From: Bacteroidota bacterium
GTDB taxonomy: Bacteria; Bacteroidota; Bacteroidia; Bacteroidales; Prolixibacteraceae
NCBI GenBank assembly: GCA_023488865.1
Contig: JAMDDG010000265.1
Location: 1-17,289 of the forward strand
Length of the DNA stretch: 17,289 nucleotides
Direction of reading: 5' to 3'
The position numbers and the translations under genes were made by a program. The notes under the pieces were generated by a model that was not told the origin of the DNA, ran no database searches, and saw only the letters and a list, made by a program, of their open reading frames with translations. The first letter of the stretch is position 1; each line of letters opens with the position of its first letter. Shown here piece after piece: positions 1-7,700 of this stretch.

Positions 1-2
1 TG

Positions 3-11
3 TGGTATTAT
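3..11 (+). promoter_or_regulatory. Extended -10 promoter element for the tRNA gene
   Basis: TGgTATTAT forms an extended -10 box (TG, one base, then TATTAT) ending 14 bases before the first tRNA base, which is a normal distance for a stable-RNA promoter. Any -35 box would lie outside the window. Confidence 0.45.
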
Positions 12-25
12 TTGCCCCTACGTGA

Positions 26-97
26 TGCGGGGTAGAGCAGTGGCAGCTCGTCGGGCTCATAACCCGGAGGTCAGTGGTTCGAATCCACTCCCCGCTA
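26..97 (+). tRNA. Initiator tRNA-fMet (anticodon CAT)
   Basis: A complete cloverleaf can be folded. The acceptor stem pairs GCGGGG (27-32) with CCCCGC (90-95). The D stem is GAGC/GCTC, the anticodon loop CTCATAA holds CAT at 58-60, and the T arm is AGTGG-TTCGAAT-CCACT. Two marks identify the initiator rather than the elongator. The anticodon stem has three consecutive G-C pairs (GGG/CCC), and base 1 does not pair with base 72 (here T opposite T; C opposite A in E. coli). The 3' CCA is not encoded, because CTA follows discriminator A97. Integrase genes follow directly, so the gene may be the chromosomal anchor of the island. Confidence 0.95.
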
Positions 98-105
98 CTA
101 AAGTC

Positions 106-134
106 AAACCAGAGTCCGTCGGGCTCTGGTTTTT
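106..134 (+). terminator. Intrinsic terminator after tRNA-fMet
   Basis: AACCAGAG pairs with CTCTGGTT around an inner CCG/CGG pair, and the stem runs straight into a T tract (ggttttt). It lies 9 bases after the tRNA and ends before the integrase ribosome binding site, so it should separate tRNA transcription from the integrase gene. Confidence 0.85.
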
Positions 135-187
135 CGTTAGCCCGGCACACAGCGGTAGACATTTTTCCAAAAATGGAGGAATTTCTT

Positions 188-1201
188 ATGAACCGCAGTT
201 CGCCGGGTACGTCAAAATCCAAAGTTACACTTTCCTTAGCCAAAGCCATCGACGGCTTCCTAAAATTCAAAACAGCAGAGGGATTAAGCCAACGCACAAT
301 TACCTCCTATGAGTTCACGCTTGGTCATTGGTTGAAATACATTGGAGACCGAGAGGTGTCGGAAATTCAATCTTCCGACCTGACCGGTTACATGGCCTGG
401 TTGCGAACCGAGTATAAACCGCGACGTTGGAACGGTAGCTCCGAACCGCTGTCCGCCAAATCCATCCGAAATGTTTGGGTAACATTCCGATCCTTTTTCG
501 GATGGTTGCAGGTGGAGTTCAAATTTCCCAATCCCGCAAAAGAAATTACAGCGCCCAAGTTTCAAAAACATCCCGTTGAAACATTTACAAAAGAGGATGT
601 GGAAAAAATTCTCAAGGCTTGCGTTTACTCGCGAGAATCGCAGACTGAAGAAAGGAAGAGGTTTGTGATGCGCCGGCCGAGCGCCAACCGTGACCAGGCG
701 ATTGTATTGATGTTGCTGGACACTGGATTGCGTGCGACCGAATTGTGTTCGTTGATCATCAACGATGTCGATCTCAAGACTGGAAAGGTCACTATTCGCC
801 ACGGAGTGGCTGGTGGCGCGAAAGGTGGCAAAGGTCGTACCGTTTACCTGGGCAAAGTCGCTCGAAAATCGGTCTGGCGTTATCTTGCCAGCCGAGAAGA
901 TGGGGACGATCCCGACGCCCCCCTCTTCATCAGCCATGCGGATCGAGCTTTCAACAAGGACAGTTTGCGAGTCTTGATCAATCGGTTGGGAGACCGGGCA
1001 GAAATCAAGAAAGCTTATCCTCATAAATTCAGGCATACCTTCGCCATCACCTATCTGCGCTCCGGAGGGGATGTTTTTACTCTCCAATCGCTTCTGGGTC
1101 ATGGATCGCTTGATATGGTACGCCACTATGCCCAGATAGCTGAAGTGGATGTGGAGCAGGCGCATCGTAAAGCCAGTCCAGCCGATAACATGCGTCTGTA
1201 A
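188..1201 (+). CDS. Tyrosine recombinase (phage-type integrase, XerC/D-like)
   Basis: This 337-aa site-specific tyrosine recombinase would cut and rejoin DNA through a covalent phosphotyrosine, most likely to integrate or excise the element beside the tRNA. The N-terminal SAM-like core-binding domain (about residues 15-115) includes the segment beginning KAIDGFLKFKTAEG. The catalytic domain holds the full residue set: R182 in TGLRATEL, K215 in GGKGRTVYL, H279 and R282 in PHKFRHTF, H305 in LLGHGS and nucleophile Y314 in RHYAQ. I chose the ATG at 188 because GGAGGA lies 7 bases upstream; the frame stays open back to 74, but that part overlaps the tRNA and terminator. The gene converges on another tyrosine recombinase with an 11-base gap. 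It looks intact. Integrase or Xer-like resolvase cannot be told apart here. Confidence 0.93.
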   Translation: MNRSSPGTSKSKVTLSLAKAIDGFLKFKTAEGLSQRTITSYEFTLGHWLKYIGDREVSEIQSSDLTGYMAWLRTEYKPRRWNGSSEPLSAKSIRNVWVTFRSFFGWLQVEFKFPNPAKEITAPKFQKHPVETFTKEDVEKILKACVYSRESQTEERKRFVMRRPSANRDQAIVLMLLDTGLRATELCSLIINDVDLKTGKVTIRHGVAGGAKGGKGRTVYLGKVARKSVWRYLASREDGDDPDAPLFISHADRAFNKDSLRVLINRLGDRAEIKKAYPHKFRHTFAITYLRSGGDVFTLQSLLGHGSLDMVRHYAQIAEVDVEQAHRKASPADNMRL

Positions 1202-1212
1202 CCAAGAAGTCT

Positions 1213-2346
1213 TCATTGAGCCAACTTTCCTGCGATAAACATCAAAGCCTTTTTCTGGCTTTCTCGATCAAGTTTATTAAGGAAGACCTCAAGCTCATCA
1301 CCCGGCGTGGACATCGCCTTTCCTGACAGACCGGCAATACGATCTTGAACATCAGAAGAAAGCATAGGAGCGTAAGTACTGTCAGTGATCTCGATACTCT
1401 CGTGCATCAGATTCATGGAAACCGCTTTGTAATCCGCCATAGTCTGGGCATGAAGTAACCCGTAGACGGCGTGTCCATGCCGGAATTTGTGAGGTGATTT
1501 GAAACCAAGGTTTGCAATGGAAAACAACAATTCCAGACGTTTTTGAAGCGCTTGAGAACGCGTCTTTCCAGGTTCATCCTGGGAAAGAAACTGATCTCCC
1601 CATGAATGTGCAATCGGTGCGTACCAGGGACTTGAGCCCGGGAGGGACTTTCGAACGAAAGTATCCCACTGGCGGACCGGCGCAAGCACTTCGGGAATGT
1701 TCAACAGGAAAGTAGTTGCCTTCTTTCCATTCTTGGTATGAACACCCAGTTCTGGCCATTGGCGAAGTCTCAAGTTTTCAAGATCAACAGCCTCGATAGG
1801 TAATGTGGTAAATGCACTGGCACGCATACCGGATAGGAAGAGCATGGCAGCAGCTGCTTTATCACGGAGTAATGCCAGGCTATCTTCGGGAACAGGGGTA
1901 GTGATTAATTTCTGGATTTCATCCAGAGAAACAAAAACATGCTCGGAAGAAATTTGCGGTTGGCGCGGTCGCCGCAAAGTATCAATCCACGAAATAGGAA
2001 GATTGTTCATTTCACGAGGATATGTAACCTTCGCCCAATGAAAAAAGCGTTTGCTTGAATCAATGATCTTCTTTTGGGATGCGCTGGCCAGGGTTCCTTT
2101 TCCTTCCTTACCAGGTAATGAAGCCAGATAGGATGGGAGGGTCGGGCGAATCGCCTGCACCTGGTGGAAGTTCTGATCATCCGCCCAAAGCAGTAGATGA
2201 CGTAAATAAAAGCGATAGCGTTCAACGGAGGCCTGGTTCAACTGTAGAACTTCCTCGAGGTACTTGAGATGTTCTTTGACTTTAAGATAGTTCTGACGTT
2301 CGATCACGATGAGCTCCACGATTGATAACGGCTCCACAGTTTGCAC
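1213..2346 (-). CDS. Tyrosine recombinase, second and divergent copy
   Basis: This protein of up to 377 aa is a tyrosine recombinase only distantly like its convergent neighbour. Catalytic residues are visible: R175 in SGMRASAF, a lysine in TKNGKKATTF (K205 or K208), H286 and R289 in SPHKFRHGHA, H315 in NLMHESIE and Y325 in DSTYAPM. The N-terminal part (about 25-125) is helical, as in a core-binding domain. The C-terminal tail (about 335-377) is extra and helical. The start is uncertain: 2346 is a GTG overlapping the upstream gene by 65 bases, while a later GTG at 2307 has GGAG 7 bases before it and is a good alternative. It is the last gene of a three-gene minus-strand operon, so it probably works with, or is controlled by, the upstream HTH/zinc-ribbon protein. 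Confidence 0.88.
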   Translation of the reverse strand: MQTVEPLSIVELIVIERQNYLKVKEHLKYLEEVLQLNQASVERYRFYLRHLLLWADDQNFHQVQAIRPTLPSYLASLPGKEGKGTLASASQKKIIDSSKRFFHWAKVTYPREMNNLPISWIDTLRRPRQPQISSEHVFVSLDEIQKLITTPVPEDSLALLRDKAAAAMLFLSGMRASAFTTLPIEAVDLENLRLRQWPELGVHTKNGKKATTFLLNIPEVLAPVRQWDTFVRKSLPGSSPWYAPIAHSWGDQFLSQDEPGKTRSQALQKRLELLFSIANLGFKSPHKFRHGHAVYGLLHAQTMADYKAVSMNLMHESIEITDSTYAPMLSSDVQDRIAGLSGKAMSTPGDELEVFLNKLDRESQKKALMFIAGKLAQ

Positions 2347-2698
2347 AGGTGCCTTTGATTAAGACAAGGTTTCCCTTGATTGGTTGAATCTGAGGAGAAA
2401 GTAATTTGGATACCTGGTTACAACGCAAACAATAAGCTTCATCTTCATTTAGCCTATTTGTCACTTTGGGTTTACGTTGGTTGTTGACCCATCTAGCAAA
2501 CTCTTCCCCGTTGATCCAAATCCGATTGCGGTTATCTCTTTGGTGGGGAACATCAATCTGCAACCAATCCCGCAATGTGCTTTCAGCAATATCCAGCTCT
2601 TCACATATTTCACGCGGGGTATACAACATCGGCAATAACCCTGGTGCTTTGATGATGACGTTATGAGGTAATTTAGTCCGGTGAATTCTGACTTCCAT
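2282..2698 (-). CDS. Small HTH plus zinc-ribbon protein, possible recombinase partner
   Basis: This 138-aa protein has an excisionase/MerR-like helix-turn-helix at about residues 27-75: TPREICEELDIAESTLRDWL, then a wing-like segment with RNRIWINGEEFARWV. It then has a probable zinc ribbon, with C90-x2-C93 and C118-x2-C121 separated by 24 residues. DNA binding is the likely role; it could be a directionality factor or regulator for the recombinase it overlaps. The ATG at 2698 has AGGAG 8 bases upstream. It starts 28 bases after the preceding minus-strand gene, and its 3' end overlaps the recombinase ORF, consistent with co-translation. I do not recognise a named family. The HTH call is firmer than the proposed role. 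Confidence 0.75.
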   Translation of the reverse strand: MEVRIHRTKLPHNVIIKAPGLLPMLYTPREICEELDIAESTLRDWLQIDVPHQRDNRNRIWINGEEFARWVNNQRKPKVTNRLNEDEAYCLRCNQVSKLLSPQIQPIKGNLVLIKGTCANCGAVINRGAHRDRTSELS

Positions 2699-2726
2699 CC
2701 AACGATACTCCTAATTAAATTTGGTC

Positions 2727-3218
2727 TTAGCTGAAAACTTGATCCATTACCTCAGCAGCTGCTTTTTGCATACTGTAGTCAATAAGCTGTCGTAACATAA
2801 TCATTTTGGTAATAAGATCCGGATTTTTCTGATTATTACCCTTTCCAGTAAGGATCTTTAGGATTGAATCCGTTAATTCTGAGGTAAGCAATTGCTCTTT
2901 AGTGTCATTCTTATTCGTGGAAAAATCACCTATAAGTTCAAAGATGTTTTCATCAGTTTCAACCAATTCTGAATCAATATCGCCATCAATATCGCCATCA
3001 ATATCAAGCATCGAACGGAGTTCAAGAAATTGATTCTCTATATCAAGCAAAAACCGTTGAATATCCTTGATTCTCTTTACTACCTTTGGTTGACACAATA
3101 TTGATGGTTCAATATCAGATAATTGAGATGGATACCGAGAAAGACGAACAAAATCTTCCTGAATACTGTCAATTTGCGAGAGGGTTTGTGAATATGAGTA
3201 TTCTGATCTACAAGTCAT
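2727..3218 (-). CDS. Hypothetical protein, first gene of the recombinase operon
   Basis: This 163-aa protein belongs to no family I recognise. It is predicted to be mostly helical and acidic in the middle, with no membrane segment, signal peptide or obvious catalytic motif. Residues 72-83 hold a tandem DIDG repeat encoded by a 12-bp DNA repeat. A helical C-terminal tail follows (MIMLRQLIDY and onward). The ATG at 3218 has AAAGGTG 6 bases upstream, which supports a real gene. It is the first gene of a tight minus-strand operon (28 bases to the HTH/zinc-ribbon gene), so a role linked to the recombinase, for instance as an accessory or regulatory subunit, is an inference from position only. Confidence 0.7.
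   Translation of the reverse strand: MTCRSEYSYSQTLSQIDSIQEDFVRLSRYPSQLSDIEPSILCQPKVVKRIKDIQRFLLDIENQFLELRSMLDIDGDIDGDIDSELVETDENIFELIGDFSTNKNDTKEQLLTSELTDSILKILTGKGNNQKNPDLITKMIMLRQLIDYSMQKAAAEVMDQVFS
2975..3005. repeat. 12-bp in-frame tandem repeat
   Basis: The unit caatatcgccat occurs twice in full (2975-2986 and 2987-2998) and then partially (2999-3005). It encodes DIDG repeats in the minus-strand protein. Because the period is a multiple of three, copy-number changes would keep the frame. Confidence 0.85.
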
Positions 3219-3247
3219 TGGGCACCTTTCAATAAGAATTTACGAGT

Positions 3248-3276
3248 AGGATAACACCCGGGCTAAGCTACCTCAA
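3248..3276 (-). promoter_or_regulatory. Candidate promoter of the minus-strand recombinase operon
   Basis: On the minus strand, TTGAGG (3276-3271) and TATCCT (3253-3248) are separated by 17 bases. Each matches 4 of 6 consensus bases. The -10 box ends 29 bases before the ATG at 3218. Confidence 0.4.
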
Positions 3277-3286
3277 TCTATTAATA

Positions 3287-3318
3287 TCGATAGGGTCTAG
3301 TACCCTGATACCTATCGA
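3287..3318. promoter_or_regulatory. Nested inverted repeat, candidate operator
   Basis: TCGATAGG (3287-3294) is mirrored perfectly by CCTATCGA (3311-3318). A second dyad, AGGGT (3292-3296) with ACCCT (3302-3306), overlaps the left arm. Flanking ATCTAT/ATAGAT segments extend the symmetry imperfectly. It lies just upstream of the -35 boxes of both divergent candidate promoters, where a shared regulator could act. A recombination site is an alternative. Confidence 0.5.
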
Positions 3319-3348
3319 AATTGATATATAGATTTTTCCTTCTTCTAC

Positions 3349-3377
3349 TTGCACAATAAGATAATCTCGCCTATAAT
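3349..3377 (+). promoter_or_regulatory. Candidate promoter of the LuxR-type gene
   Basis: TTGCAC (3349-3354) and a perfect TATAAT (3372-3377) are separated by 17 bases. The predicted leader is about 190 bases, long for a small regulator gene; no riboswitch-like fold was recognised in it. Confidence 0.45.
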
Positions 3378-3573
3378 TTTACTGAACAGATGTTCTAAAA
3401 TAAACCCTCAAATTTTCTACTGTTACCTCACTTGCGCATACGACTCTAGAATGACCAAATCCCACTTATACAATCAACCACAAGGTCCTCTCTGGATAGA
3501 TGCATGCTTGTTCAGGGGGGATTTATGCGTTATGAGCCATTATTTCAGGTTAACATAGGGGAGGATTTCTTCG

Positions 3574-4029
3574 ATGCCATCCATTGTGGTTATCAATGAT
3601 GAAGGATCTGTTCTTTACCAAAATGTGGTCGAAGATGTTCAGGATTTGGTAAAGATCATCCGGGATGGCAGGAATGTGCCTGGTTACACTTTGGATGATT
3701 GCCCAGAAGTGCAGATTAATGGTTTGATTGTTCTCGCGGGTCAGCCACCTAAACCAAAAAGGAAAGCGCCAGCCTTATCAGAGCGGCAAATCAGTGTTTT
3801 GCAATTACTGGCAAGGGCATATACGCCAGAACAAATTGCGCTAAAACTTGGGTTGACCGAAGCGACCATTCGATTACATATCCGTGCTTTGAAAAAGAAA
3901 TTTGGTACAGATAGCCGTGATCAGATGATGGCAATGGCGGGCCATCTGGGGTTATGCGACCCTTTTGAAACAAGCGCAGTCCATGATCAACAGGAGGATC
4001 GGACCTCAAAAGATGATCTGATGAAATGA
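3574..4029 (+). CDS. LuxR/GerE-type HTH transcriptional regulator without receiver domain
   Basis: This 151-aa protein carries a C-terminal GerE-like HTH at about residues 68-130. Its visible elements are ALSERQISVLQLLARAYT, the helix pair EQIALKLGLTEATIRLHIRAL, and KKKFGTDSRDQMM. This matches the LuxR/FixJ output-domain pattern (LS-RE-VL, then I-A-L-S-TV--H---I--K). The N-terminal 50 residues are a small domain with a repeating hydrophobic pattern (SIVVINDEGSVLYQN). There is no recognisable phospho-acceptor receiver or autoinducer-binding domain, so the input signal is unknown. The ATG at 3574 has GGGGAGGA upstream at good spacing. It reads toward another small DNA-binding gene and the helicase-methyltransferase operon, so it may regulate them; that is inference from position. 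Confidence 0.85.
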   Translation: MPSIVVINDEGSVLYQNVVEDVQDLVKIIRDGRNVPGYTLDDCPEVQINGLIVLAGQPPKPKRKAPALSERQISVLQLLARAYTPEQIALKLGLTEATIRLHIRALKKKFGTDSRDQMMAMAGHLGLCDPFETSAVHDQQEDRTSKDDLMK

Positions 4030-4125
4030 AGGGGGATTCGTTGTCAGATTGAAGAAAATATTATATGATTAGAGGCGAACATATTTTTCATATTCCACAT
4101 CGAAATCCTTGAAAAGTAAAGCCAC

Positions 4126-4542
4126 ATGTCCAACTTTCCGGCCTGGTTTAACAGAGCGTACAAACGATGGAGCCGATCCCAGGCGGGAGAGGAAGATTTC
4201 ATAGCTTTTTGCGATCTGTTAGGCTATCCACCTTCCAAGGTATTAGGCTGGTTACATGGTGAGTTTTTGCCTGAAGGTCCAGAAATTCTGAGTATTGCGG
4301 GGACACTCGGAACCGAGGTTTATTCAACCCTAGATCTTGCTGCAGTGGATCCTGAATTAATGAAGATTTATCATGCTTTCTCTCATTTGCATGGTGAGTT
4401 TCGCAGTCGCCTGGCTCAGGCACTTTGGGAAGCAGAAATTGAAATGAAAGTGAAGGGTATCTCAGCTAGTTCGTCGGATGCAGGGGGAATACTCAGTGCT
4501 GCATTTACTAAATGGGGAATAAAATCGGACCCAACGAAATGA
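4126..4542 (+). CDS. Small HTH-like (XRE/lambda-repressor fold) protein
   Basis: This 138-aa protein has an N-terminal segment (about residues 10-70) that fits a divergent Cro/CI-type helix-turn-helix: EEDFIAFCDLLGYPPSKVLG, WLHGEFLPEGPEILSIAGTLG. This is the usual pattern of a recognition helix followed by LA..LG. The C-terminal half (about 80-110) is an amphipathic helix that could mediate dimerisation. The ATG at 4126 has no strong Shine-Dalgarno sequence, so the start is less certain than for neighbouring genes. It lies 96 bases after the LuxR-type gene in the same direction and 225 bases before the helicase gene. A repressor-like role is possible but not shown; the HTH assignment is by pattern only. 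Confidence 0.65.
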   Translation: MSNFPAWFNRAYKRWSRSQAGEEDFIAFCDLLGYPPSKVLGWLHGEFLPEGPEILSIAGTLGTEVYSTLDLAAVDPELMKIYHAFSHLHGEFRSRLAQALWEAEIEMKVKGISASSSDAGGILSAAFTKWGIKSDPTK

Positions 4543-4555
4543 ATCTATGTTTTTA

Positions 4556-4576
4556 GATATTTGAATTGTAAATATC
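4556..4576. repeat. Perfect 7-bp dyad upstream of the helicase promoter
   Basis: GATATTT (4556-4562) and AAATATC (4570-4576) are perfectly inverted around a 7-base centre. It follows the HTH gene by 14 bases and has no T tract, so it fits an operator or weak hairpin better than an intrinsic terminator. Confidence 0.45.
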
Positions 4577-4719
4577 AATTCATTTACTTACATATTGTAT
4601 CTTCACTACTATGTGTTGTACTGTTTTATTTCCACAACCTTCAAATAGAAAAAGTTTTTGGAAGGCAAGACTCAAGATTTATAAACCTGGTCGATCACAA
4701 GCCAGAAAAAAATACAGTG

Positions 4720-4728
4720 TGCTAGAAT
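4720..4728 (+). promoter_or_regulatory. Candidate extended -10 promoter of the helicase-methyltransferase operon
   Basis: TGcTAGAAT is an extended -10 element (TG, one base, TAGAAT) with an A-rich tract just upstream and no good -35 box, as is usual for extended -10 promoters. It ends 39 bases before the ATG at 4768, which also has a strong GGAGGGG ribosome binding site 7 bases upstream. Confidence 0.5.
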
Positions 4729-4767
4729 TGTTATTGATTTGGGGAGTATCTCTGGAGGGGTTCTACA

Positions 4768-7700
4768 ATGGCAAATTTCATTACAAACGATGATGACAAG
4801 GATCTAAAGAAACGACTCATCGAGCTTGTTGAGAATTCATCTGAGATGAAATTCTTGGTGGGATTTTTTTATTTTTCCGGAATCCGAGAATTATACAAAG
4901 GTCTTATTGCAAACAATCAAGCTACACTGAAAATTCTTGTTGGTTTGAATATTGATCAATCGAATTTACGCCTGGTCGAATATGCAGAAGAGAACGAAGA
5001 ATTATCCGGCGAAGAGATTGCTGAAAGCTTCTTTGGTGATATCAAAAAATCCCTTACACATGATGATTTTGACACAAAAGAATTCTATGAGCAGGTGAAA
5101 TTCTTTATTAGCCTCATCAACGAAAACCGGCTGACTATTCGAAAAACCTATAAGCCCAATCATTCAAAACTGTATCTGTTTCATCTTCCAGGACAAATCG
5201 TCAGGGACCGTGTATTTATCACCGGCAGCAGCAATCTAACTCGAGTGGCATTAACCACTCAATCTGAATTTAACGTTGAAATCAGCGATTATGGAACAAA
5301 GGAAGCTGAAGAGTATTTTGATGCTCTCTGGGAAGATGCTGTAAAAATTACTGAGAATGATGTCCTGAAAAAGAAGCTTACCAGCATCGTTGAAAATGAC
5401 ACATTGGTAAAGCAAGTTACGCCGTTTGAAGCCTATGCGTTAATCATGAAAACATATCTAGATTCCTTTGAACAAAAGGATCTTGGGCAGACGGTTATCG
5501 ATCTTCTTGAAAAGAATGGATACAAGAAGTTTGAATACCAGCTCGATGCTGTGAAACAGTCCCTCGCGATCATCGAGAAACAAAACGGCGTTATCATCGC
5601 GGATGTGGTGGGTCTTGGAAAGACTATAATCGCCTGCTGTGTTGCCAAGGCACTAAAGAAACGCGGAATTGTCATCTGCCCGCCCGGATTGATGGGAGAC
5701 AAGAATAAGATTGCCGGTTGGGGAATGTATCTGGATCAATTTCAACTTTATGATTGGGATGTTCGTTCATGCGGCGATCTTGAAGAGACCGCCAAATATG
5801 TAAATTTCCGAAATGATATTGAAGTTATTGTGATTGATGAGGTTCACCGGTTTCGTAATCAAGATACCAAGGATTATGAATTCCTGAAGAATATTTGCCG
5901 GGATAAAATCGTAATCCTTCTGACTGCAACACCGTTTAATAATCGGCCGGGGGATATTCTTTCGTTGTTGAAATTATTCATTGATCCAAAGAAATCAACC
6001 ATCACCTTGGAAAATGACCTGGCGGCCATGTTTAGGGCCTATAAAGGGATTTTTGAACGATTATCTTATATCAAGAAGTATCATAACTCGCCAAACCGAG
6101 AAAAGAGAGACAAGGCACAGGGTTATTACGAGGTTTTTTTTGAAGAGAAAGAAATTGATCTGAAAAAGGTAAAACAACGCAGCAGATTCCTGGCTGACCA
6201 GATTCGCAATGTTATTGAGCCTGTAACTATTCGCAGGAATAGGTTGGATTTGAAAAACAATCCATTCTACAAGGATGAAGTAAAAGAGCTTTCTGTGATC
6301 GCAGATCCGGAAGAATGGTTTTTCGAACTGAGTAAAGAACAATCTGTTTTCTACGACAAGATCATCAAAGATTACTTTGGTGAGCAAGGAAAATTCAAAG
6401 GCGCCATCTACCGTCCTTTTGCTTATGAAACTGAGACAGATCCAGTTGAGTTGGATGAAAAAGGTAACTTTGAATTTGTGCAACAGGAACAGCTGTTTGA
6501 TTTCATGAGACGTTTGATGGTCAAGCGGTTCGAGAGTTCCTTTGGGGCATTTGAGCAAAGCATCCGGCGATTTAAACGGATTACTGAAAACGCACAGGAG
6601 TTTATCAAGAAGACCAATAAATACATCCTTGACCGTGCGCTGTTGGAAAAAATCTATTCATTAGACGAAGATCAAATTGAAGAGGAATTGGCTGATTTTG
6701 CAGAAATCCTCAAACGCGGAGATTTCCCAAAGAATAACCGGATTTATGAACTTGACAAATTTGCAGATAAAAAGGGATTCCTTTCTGACATTCAATCTGA
6801 TCTGAAATTGTTTGAACAAATATTGGATGAATTAGAAAAGATGGACCTGGTAAACGATGATCCAAAGGCAAAATGCCTGGTCGAGCATATTACTGAAGTA
6901 ATTAACCGAAAACCGCTGGCCGGAGAGCCAAAACGGAAGGTGATCATCTTCTCAGAATACATGGACACGGTTAAGCACCTCTCAAAAAGCCTCAAAACTG
7001 CTTTCGGTAATCGGGTCCTGGTTGAAGATGGCGGACTCTCAACAGCCAAAATCAAAGAGATCAACAGAGATTTTGACGCCTCAAACAATGAGCCGACGAA
7101 CCTGTACGATGTATTGTTATCTACCGATCGAATCTCAGAGGGATTCAACCTGAACCGGGCGGGGATGATCATCAACTATGATATTCCCTGGAATCCGGTG
7201 AGGGTGATCCAACGCGTTGGACGAATCAACCGTATCAGCAAAAAGGTTTTCAAAGAACTTTATATTGTCAATTTCTTTCCAACTGAAAAGGGAGCCGAGC
7301 TAGTGCAGTCCAGAGAGATCGCAAGCAACAAGATGTTTCTGATCCACGAGATATTGGGAGAAGACGCCAAGATATTTGATATCGATGAAACACCAACACC
7401 AGCAGGTCTATTCAAACGAGTAATTCAAAATCCGGATGAAGCCGAGGAAGAAAGTTTCTACACCAAAGTACTCAAGAAGTACCTCGCCATAAAAAAGGAC
7501 GAGCCTGAACTCATTGAGAAGCTTCAGGAATTCCCTGTACGGGTAAAAGTAGCCAAGCAAGGTAATGAAAATGAACTGCTCGTTTTCTTCAAGAAGGGAA
7601 GAATGTATGTTCAGGGGATCCACTACGATAAAGCGGATGATGGAAACCCTTATACAACCTCACTCGAAGATGTTTTTGATAGGATCGAATGCGAGAAGGT

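Larger units (their letters stand above)
3219..3573. other. Divergent intergenic region with promoters and a dyad
   Basis: This 355-bp region separates the minus-strand recombinase operon from the plus-strand LuxR-type gene. It holds a candidate promoter for each side and a nested dyad between them, all listed separately. From about 3380 to 3555 I see nothing beyond a long leader for the plus-strand gene; the short open frame there (3349-3558) lacks a ribosome binding site. Confidence 0.6.

Noticed and set aside
284..1216. Long minus-strand open frame opposite the first integrase
   Set aside because: It is a shadow of the integrase, which has all catalytic residues and a ribosome binding site. 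The antisense frame gives low-complexity, family-less protein and no ribosome binding site.
3349..3558. 69-codon plus-strand frame in the divergent intergenic region
   Set aside because: It starts inside the candidate promoter, has no ribosome binding site and the product looks random.
4611..4793. 60-codon plus-strand frame before the helicase gene
   Set aside because: It overlaps the promoter, ribosome binding site and start of the helicase gene, and has no ribosome binding site of its own.
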